NCBI GenBank assembly: GCA_905221455.1
Contig: CAJNDF010000001.1
Span: 62,001-126,000, forward strand
Direction: 5' to 3'
DNA: 64,000 bases
Origin: a bacterium
GTDB lineage: Bacteria > Bacillota > Bacilli > Lactobacillales > Streptococcaceae
How positions within the stretch are numbered: position 1 is the first letter of the stretch; the number at the start of each line of letters is the position of its first letter. The translations under genes were made by a program, and so were the position numbers. Of the stretch, positions 58,982 through 64,000 are shown piece after piece. The notes beneath the pieces were generated by a model. That model was not told the origin of the DNA. It saw nothing but the letters and a program-made list of their open reading frames with translations, and searched no databases.

Positions 58982-60319
58982 TTAATTTTTAAAACTATGA
59001 ATTGGTGCTGGGATTTGCCCTCCACGAGAGATGAAATCAACAGACGAAGCCCCATTGACTTTCATTACTGGAGCTGTACCAAGAAGACCACCAAACTCAA
59101 TCATATCGCCTTCTTTTCCTTTTGGAATGATACGAACAGCCGTTGTTTTCATGTTAATGACTCCAATTGCTGCTTCATCCGCAATCATGGCCGCAATGGT
59201 TTCAGCAGGCGTATCTTCTGGGATGGCAATCATATCCAATCCAACAGAACAGATAGCTGTCATGGCTTCTAGTTTTTCCAAATTAAGAGAGCCATTTTGC
59301 ACTGCAGCAATCATTCCCTCATCCTCAGAAACAGGGATAAAGGCACCAGACAAACCTCCGACTTGGTTGCAGGCCATCACTCCACCCTTCTTAACCTGGT
59401 CATTCAAGAGAGCCAAGGCAGCCGTCGTTCCATGCGTTCCAACTGTTTCTAGCCCCATCTCCTCAAGGACACGTGCCACAGAGTCTCCAACCGCAGGAGT
59501 TGGTGCCAAACTCAAGTCCACAATACCAAACTCCACACCCAGTCTCTCACTAGCCATTTGACCAACCAATTGACCGATACGAGTGATTTTAAAGGCAGTT
59601 TTCTTAACTGTTTCGGCTACTACATCAAAGCTCTGTCCACGAACTTTTTCCAAGGCACGTTTCACCACACCAGGACCAGAAACCCCGACGTTGATGATAA
59701 CATCAGCTTCCCCAACACCGTGGAAGGCACCTGCCATAAACGGATTGTCCTCAACAGCATTAGCAAATACAACCAACTTGGCTGCGCCCATATCAGATAG
59801 AGTTGCCGTTTCCTTGATAATACGTCCCATATCTGCCACAGCCGTCATATTAATACCAGACTTGGTTGAACCGATATTGACTGAAGAGCAGACCTTATCC
59901 GTTTCAGCCAAAGCGCGAGGAATAGAATTGATGAGAATCTCATCTCCCTTTTGATAACCCTTTTGTACCAAGGCAGAGAAACCACCAATAAAGTCCACAC
60001 CAATCTCTTTCGCAGCCTGATCAAGCGTTTTTGCAAGAACCACGTAGTCTGTTGCATCTGTCGCCGCCCCAATCAGAGAAATAGGAGTCACCGATACACG
60101 CTTATTAACGATTGGAATTCCCAACTCAGCTGCAATTTCATCACCAACAGCCACTAAATTTGCTGCCTTAGTCGTAATCTTTTGATAAATTTTCTCCGCA
60201 GCACGGTTGATATCTGGATCGATACAGTCCAAAAGAGAAATTCCCATGGTAATGGTTCTGATATCGAAGTTTTGCTCCTCAATCATGGCGATGGTTTCAG
60301 TAACTTGTCTAATATCCAT
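58982..60319 (-). CDS. DUF711 (UPF0210) family protein
   Basis: A 445-residue protein of the UPF0210/DUF711 family, related by fold to anaerobic ribonucleotide reductase or pyruvate formate-lyase-like barrels. Typical blocks are [20 protein letters not shown] and [19 protein letters not shown]. The function is unknown. It is coupled to an upstream ACT-domain gene with a 9-bp gap, a conserved Firmicutes pair. The start at 60319 ([11 protein letters not shown]) follows AGGAGG. Confidence 0.9.
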   Translation of the reverse strand: MDIRQVTETIAMIEEQNFDIRTITMGISLLDCIDPDINRAAEKIYQKITTKAANLVAVGDEIAAELGIPIVNKRVSVTPISLIGAATDATDYVVLAKTLDQAAKEIGVDFIGGFSALVQKGYQKGDEILINSIPRALAETDKVCSSVNIGSTKSGINMTAVADMGRIIKETATLSDMGAAKLVVFANAVEDNPFMAGAFHGVGEADVIINVGVSGPGVVKRALEKVRGQSFDVVAETVKKTAFKITRIGQLVGQMASERLGVEFGIVDLSLAPTPAVGDSVARVLEEMGLETVGTHGTTAALALLNDQVKKGGVMACNQVGGLSGAFIPVSEDEGMIAAVQNGSLNLEKLEAMTAICSVGLDMIAIPEDTPAETIAAMIADEAAIGVINMKTTAVRIIPKGKEGDMIEFGGLLGTAPVMKVNGASSVDFISRGGQIPAPIHSFKN

Positions 60320-60328
60320 GTGCACCTC

Positions 60329-60595
60329 CTAGATATTATACATAGCTTCGAAAATCGCTGCACTCTGAATATTGATTTTCACATTCAAAGTTTGTCCAAA
60401 AGCTTCAAATTCATTACGAAGATAAGTAAAATCTTGCTTTTCATCACTTGAGACGACAGCCATCATAGTGAAATATTCATCCAAAACAGTTTGAGAAATA
60501 TCATCAATGTTCAAACCCAATTCTGCAATTTTACCAGAAACACCTGCAACAATACCAGATTTATCTTTACCAACAACAGTTATAATCGCTTTCAT
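60329..60595 (-). CDS. ACT-domain protein
   Basis: An 88-residue single ACT-type domain: MKAIITVVGKDKSGIVAGVS then GKIAELGLNIDDISQTVLDE. ACT domains bind amino acids and regulate partners. It is conserved next to DUF711, so it may be that protein's regulatory subunit. The start at 60595 is the family start. The longer frame upstream runs into the promoter region. Confidence 0.9.
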   Translation of the reverse strand: MKAIITVVGKDKSGIVAGVSGKIAELGLNIDDISQTVLDEYFTMMAVVSSDEKQDFTYLRNEFEAFGQTLNVKINIQSAAIFEAMYNI

Positions 60596-60689
60596 AGGCA
60601 AACTCCAATTCTTCTTAAAATAGGAAACCTGAACATTAAACAGATTTCGTCTTAAATAGTATAGCATAATTCTAACGAAAATACTCAAA

Positions 60690-60746
60690 AACGCCTGCTT
60701 ACGAAGTTGTTCTTAAGCAAAAAACAATTTCGTAAACAAGCGTCTA
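60690..60746 (-). terminator. Long hairpin terminator after the ribosomal operon
   Basis: CGCTTGTTTACGAAATTGTT pairs with AACAACTTCGTAAGCAGGCG over about 20 bp with few mismatches, followed by TTTTTGAG on the minus strand. It separates rplQ transcription from the ACT-DUF711 genes. Confidence 0.75.
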
Positions 60747-60771
60747 CTATCCCAACTTATGATGAGTGTTC

Positions 60772-60795
60772 CCGCTAGGACCGAAATCCTAGCGG
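60772..60795. other. Perfect hairpin between rplQ and the terminator
   Basis: CCGCTAGG-ACCGAAAT-CCTAGCGG, an 8-bp GC-rich stem. It lies within the rplQ 3' transcribed region, with flanking ATGATGAG and CATCATCAT that could extend pairing. No function is known. Confidence 0.55.
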
Positions 60796-60859
60796 TAGAC
60801 CAGAGCTAGACTAAGAGTATAAGACTCCATCATCATAACACTCAACAAAATTGATGATT

Positions 60860-61246
60860 TTATACTAATTCGATGATCGCCATTGGCGCTGCATCACCAC
60901 GACGTGGTTCAGTTTTAAGGATACGAGTGTATCCACCGTTACGTTCAGCATAACGAGGTGCGATTTCTGAGAACAATTTTTGAAGTGCTGTAGTAGAAGT
61001 GTACTTGTCAGTTGCTTCATCATAGTTTTCAGATGCGATTTCATTACGTACGAAAGCAGCTGCTTGACGACGTGCATGCAAATCACCACGTTTACCTAGA
61101 GTAATCATTTTTTCAACAGTTTTACGGATTTCTTTAGCACGAGCTTCAGTTGTCACGATTGATTCGTTGATCAAAAGGTCAGTTGTCAAATCGCGAAGCA
61201 TTGCTTTACGTTGTGAGCTAGTGCGTCCTAGTTTACGGTAAGCCAT
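60860..61246 (-). CDS. rplQ: 50S ribosomal protein L17
   Basis: A 128-residue L17: [20 protein letters not shown], then [20 protein letters not shown] and the C-terminal [20 protein letters not shown]. Last gene of the large ribosomal protein cluster, 11 bp after rpoA. Assembles near the peptide exit tunnel. Confidence 0.98.
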   Translation of the reverse strand: MAYRKLGRTSSQRKAMLRDLTTDLLINESIVTTEARAKEIRKTVEKMITLGKRGDLHARRQAAAFVRNEIASENYDEATDKYTSTTALQKLFSEIAPRYAERNGGYTRILKTEPRRGDAAPMAIIELV

Positions 61247-61257
61247 TTATTCCTCCT

Positions 61258-62193
61258 TTATTTATCTTTTAATCCAAGACCCAAATCAATAAGTTTGAAT
61301 TTCACTTCTTCCAAACTCTTGCGTCCAAGATTTCGTACTTTCATCATCTCTGCTTCAGATTTTTCTGTCAAGTCATGCACAGTATTGATACCGGCACGTT
61401 TCAAACAGTTGTATGAACGCACAGACAAGTCCAGTTCCTCAATCGTACGATCCAAAATACGGTCGTCAGATTCAGTATCAGCTTCTTTCATCACTTCAGT
61501 TGACTTAGCAATCTCAGTAAGATTTGTAAACAAATCAAGATGTTCTGTCAAAATACGTGCTGAAAGCCCTAAAGCATCTTCTGGAATAATTGTTCCATTT
61601 GTCAAGATTTCAAGGGTTAGTTTGTCAAAACCATCGTTGCTACCTACACGAGCAGGTTCAACTTGATAGTTGACTTTGGTAACTGGTGTATAAATAGAAT
61701 CTACAGCAAGTGTCCCAACTGGTGCATTATCCTTTTTATTTTCATCTGCAGGTACATATCCACGACCACTGTTAACAGTCATAGTCGCTTTTAGAGAAGA
61801 ACCTTCACCGATTGTAAAGAGATAATGATCTGGATTTACAATTTCAATATCGCTATCTGTCAAAATGTCACCAGCTGTTACTTCAGCAGGACCTTCAACA
61901 TCTAGTTCGATGATTTTTTCGTCTTCAACGTACGATTTCACTGCAATTCCTTTAATGTTCAGAATGATTTGCATCACGTCTTCACGAACACCTGGAACTG
62001 TGTCAAACTCATGTAACACACCATCAATATTGATAGATGTCACAGCTGCTCCTGGTAGAGAAGCTAGAAGTACACGACGAAGAGAGTTACCAAGAGTTGT
62101 ACCGTAGCCACGTTCAAGTGGTTCGATTACAAACTTGCCATAATCTTTATTTTCATCAATTTTTGTTATATTTGGTTTTTCAAACTCGATCAT
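61258..62193 (-). CDS. rpoA: DNA-directed RNA polymerase alpha subunit
   Basis: The 311-residue alpha subunit. N-terminal assembly domain ([20 protein letters not shown], residues ~20-40) and C-terminal alpha-CTD ([39 protein letters not shown]) that contacts UP elements and activators. Normal length, in the rpsM-rpsK-rpoA-rplQ order. Confidence 0.99.
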   Translation of the reverse strand: MIEFEKPNITKIDENKDYGKFVIEPLERGYGTTLGNSLRRVLLASLPGAAVTSINIDGVLHEFDTVPGVREDVMQIILNIKGIAVKSYVEDEKIIELDVEGPAEVTAGDILTDSDIEIVNPDHYLFTIGEGSSLKATMTVNSGRGYVPADENKKDNAPVGTLAVDSIYTPVTKVNYQVEPARVGSNDGFDKLTLEILTNGTIIPEDALGLSARILTEHLDLFTNLTEIAKSTEVMKEADTESDDRILDRTIEELDLSVRSYNCLKRAGINTVHDLTEKSEAEMMKVRNLGRKSLEEVKFKLIDLGLGLKDK

Positions 62194-62235
62194 TTAGTTA
62201 CTCCCTCTTAAACGAAAAGCAGTGTAATGCGATGA

Positions 62236-62619
62236 TTATACACGGCGACGTTTTGGAGGACGAGCACCATTGTGTGGCACTGGAGTCACATCACGAATTG
62301 CTGTTACTTCAAGACCAGCGGCAGCAAGCGCACGAATAGCTGACTCACGACCAGAACCTGGACCTTTTACAGTAACTTCAACTGATTTAAGACCGTGTTC
62401 TTGTGCAGATTTAGCAGCAGCTTCAGAAGCCATTTGAGCAGCGAATGGTGTAGATTTACGAGAACCTTTGAAACCAAGAGCACCAGCTGATGACCAAGCA
62501 ATTGCATTACCATGCACATCAGTAATCATAACAATAGTGTTATTAAATGTAGCGTGAATATGAGCAATACCAGATTCGATATTCTTTTTCACACGACGTT
62601 TACGTGTTGGTTTAGCCAA
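62236..62619 (-). CDS. rpsK: 30S ribosomal protein S11
   Basis: The 127-residue S11 with the diagnostic [39 protein letters not shown] and C-terminal [11 protein letters not shown]. Forms the platform of the small subunit near the E site. 17 bp after rpsM. Confidence 0.98.
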
Positions 62620-62636
62620 GACTTTTACCTCCTATA

Positions 62637-63002
62637 TTATTTTTTCTTACCAGCAATCGCAACAGCTTTACCTTTACGAGTGCGAGCGTTGTTTTTAGTG
62701 TTTTGTCCACGGACAGGAAGTCCACGACGGTGACGGATACCACGGTATGAACCGATTTCCATCAAACGTTTGATGTTCAAGTTTACTTCACGACGAAGGT
62801 CACCTTCAACTTTGATTGCATCCACTTCACGACGGATAGCATCTTCTTGATCTGATGTAAGGTCACGTACACGAACATCTTCTGAGATTCCAGCAGCAGC
62901 CAAAATTTTCTTAGATGTTGCAAGTCCGATACCATAAACATAAGTCAATGAGATTACTACGCGTTTGTCATTTGGAATGTCAACTCCAGCAATACGAGCC
63001 AT
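62637..63002 (-). CDS. rpsM: 30S ribosomal protein S13
   Basis: The 121-residue S13: [20 protein letters not shown] at the start and [20 protein letters not shown] near the end, with a basic tail. It sits at the head of the small subunit and contacts the large subunit and tRNA. 17 bp after rpmJ. Confidence 0.98.
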
Positions 63003-63019
63003 GTTTTCTCCTTTCTATC

Positions 63020-63136
63020 TTATCCTTGACGTTGTTTGTGTTTTGGATTTGCTGGGCAAATTACCATAACACGACCATTACGACGAATAACTTTACAGTA
63101 TTCGCAAATTGGTTTGACCGATGGTCTTACTTTCAT
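63020..63136 (-). CDS. rpmJ: 50S ribosomal protein L36
   Basis: A 38-residue protein, [20 protein letters not shown] then [18 protein letters not shown]. The zinc-binding set C-x2-C ... C-x4-H is present, so this is the zinc-containing (C+) form. Too short for many gene finders. It lies between infA and rpsM as usual. Confidence 0.97.
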
Positions 63137-63160
63137 TTCTTATCCCTCCAAGTTTTTCGA

Positions 63161-63379
63161 TTATTTAAAGCGGTAAGTGATACGTCCACGTGTCAAGTCA
63201 TATGGACTCATTTCGACAGTAACACGATCTCCCGCTAAAATACGAATATAGTTTTTACGAATTTTACCAGAAACTGTTGCTAAAATCTGATGTCCATTTT
63301 CAAGTTCAACCGTAAACATTGCATTCGGCATTGTATCAACTACTTTGCCTTCAACTTCAATCACATCGTCTTTTGCCAC
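63161..63379 (-). CDS. infA: Translation initiation factor IF-1
   Basis: A 72-residue OB-fold factor that binds the A site during initiation: [20 protein letters not shown] then [20 protein letters not shown]. The true start is a GTG at 63379 with GGAGGTG upstream. An in-frame ATG further upstream gives a false N-terminal extension. 24 bp before rpmJ. Confidence 0.96.
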   Translation of the reverse strand: MAKDDVIEVEGKVVDTMPNAMFTVELENGHQILATVSGKIRKNYIRILAGDRVTVEMSPYDLTRGRITYRFK

Positions 63380-63495
63380 GCAAAAGCACCTCCATAAATT
63401 TCGATTCGATGCCTCTAGACACAGAGACAACAATTATAAGTCAGACTATCTCAGTATAACATTTGTAGCAGATTTTTGCAAGTGTGAAAAACGCT

Positions 63496-64000
63496 TTATT
63501 TCAAATTTGTCAATACTTTTTCGATATCTGAGAAGACATCATTGATATCTTGATTGCCTTCGATGTCATGAACCAAACCTTTGGCACGGTAGTGAGCAAT
63601 GATTGGTTCTCCTTGAGCAATATTAACGTCCAAACGACGTTTTACTGTCTCAGGCTTATCATCTTCACGTTGGTAGTAATCTTCTTCTTTATAGTCAACT
63701 GGTGGATTAAAGACCTTGTGGAAAGTTTCTCCAGTTACACGGTGGATGATACGACCACTCAAACGTTCCAAGAGGCTATCTGGATTCACTTCAATGTTGA
63801 TAACACCTTCTAGTTCAATGCCAAGTTCAGCCAATGTTTTATCCAAGGCATGAGCTTGTTCGATTGTACGTGGGTAACCATCCAACAAGAATCCTGTTTC
63901 TTTAATATCATCTTGTGAAAGACGTTCTTTTACGATTCCATTTGTAACTTCGTCAGGAACCAATTCACCCTTGTCAATGTATGACTTAGCAAGAACACCC
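63496..64000 (-). CDS. adk: Adenylate kinase, N-terminus cut by the window edge
   Basis: About 167 C-terminal residues are visible of the roughly 212-residue enzyme, which interconverts AMP, ADP and [23 protein letters not shown], the AMP-binding [18 protein letters not shown] and the LID domain [20 protein letters not shown] are seen. The LID lacks four zinc-binding cysteines (short, non-zinc LID), as in streptococci. The P-loop N-terminus lies beyond position 64000. Confidence 0.97.

Overview
The window looks like the chromosome of a mitis-group Streptococcus close to S. pneumoniae, S. mitis and S. oralis. The evidence is low GC, A-C type BOX elements, ComM, a SigX cin-box before cinA-recA, CiaR-driven csRNAs, choline-binding repeats, and housekeeping proteins that read like pneumococcal orthologues. 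It is probably not a typical pneumococcus: yebC and dinF are about 100 bp apart, whereas the pneumolysin-to-lytA segment lies between them in S. pneumoniae. No rRNA, tRNA, CRISPR array or intact transposase was found.

Layout. 1-5.6 kb: ilvC (partial), ilvN and ilvB with a CodY-like site, then fakA-like, asp23-like and rpmB. 5.6-11.6 kb: LiaF-like and LytTR genes, a PAP2 phosphatase, and a MarR-controlled pair of ABC exporter half-transporters. 11.6-19.3 kb: yebC, dinF, recA, cinA, an LCP gene, a GNAT gene, tsaE and comM. 19.5-25 kb: an accessory bacteriocin-type locus with an XRE-TPR regulator, a decayed precursor gene, GNAT, a DUF1430-type membrane protein and its ABC ATPase, followed by pseudogenes and a RUP-like element. 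25-33.4 kb: ndk, rpoC and rpoB, with a long structured rpoB leader. 33.4-39.4 kb: a Mga-like regulator and a surface pullulanase. 39.4-50.6 kb: a flavin oxidoreductase, glmS, a GH1 glycosidase, proS, rseP, cdsA, uppS, a csRNA, a nucleotidyltransferase and ruvB. 50.6-52.1 kb: a non-coding-rich island with two Fst-type type I toxin-antitoxin modules and two csRNAs. 52.1-58.7 kb: two GNAT genes, an accessory BAAT-family hydrolase with its MarR regulator, leuS and a phosphoglycerate mutase-family gene. 58.7-64 kb: a fourth csRNA, a DUF711 gene, an ACT-domain gene and the end of the ribosomal protein operon (rplQ, rpoA, rpsK, rpsM, rpmJ, infA, adk partial). Nearly all genes are on the minus strand. 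The plus-strand exceptions are the bacteriocin block, the Mga-like/pullulanase pair and the toxin genes.

Most notable observations: (1) the pullulanase ends in choline-binding repeats, while a decayed LPXTG sorting signal lies in the same frame just after its stop, a visible change of surface anchor; (2) one of two tandem Fst toxin genes is interrupted by a 103-bp BOX element with a 3-bp target duplication, while its antisense promoter is still intact; (3) tsaE, ruvB and dinF each have a -10 box exactly 6 nt from the start codon, which predicts leaderless mRNAs; (4) a MarR regulator and a BAAT-family hydrolase share near-identical palindromes in their promoters; (5) four CiaR-box csRNA genes occur, one enlarged by apparently BOX-like sequence; (6) the rpoB leader contains an intrinsic terminator.

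All statements rest on reading the sequence and on memory of the families. No database search was run, and locus comparisons to S. pneumoniae are from memory.
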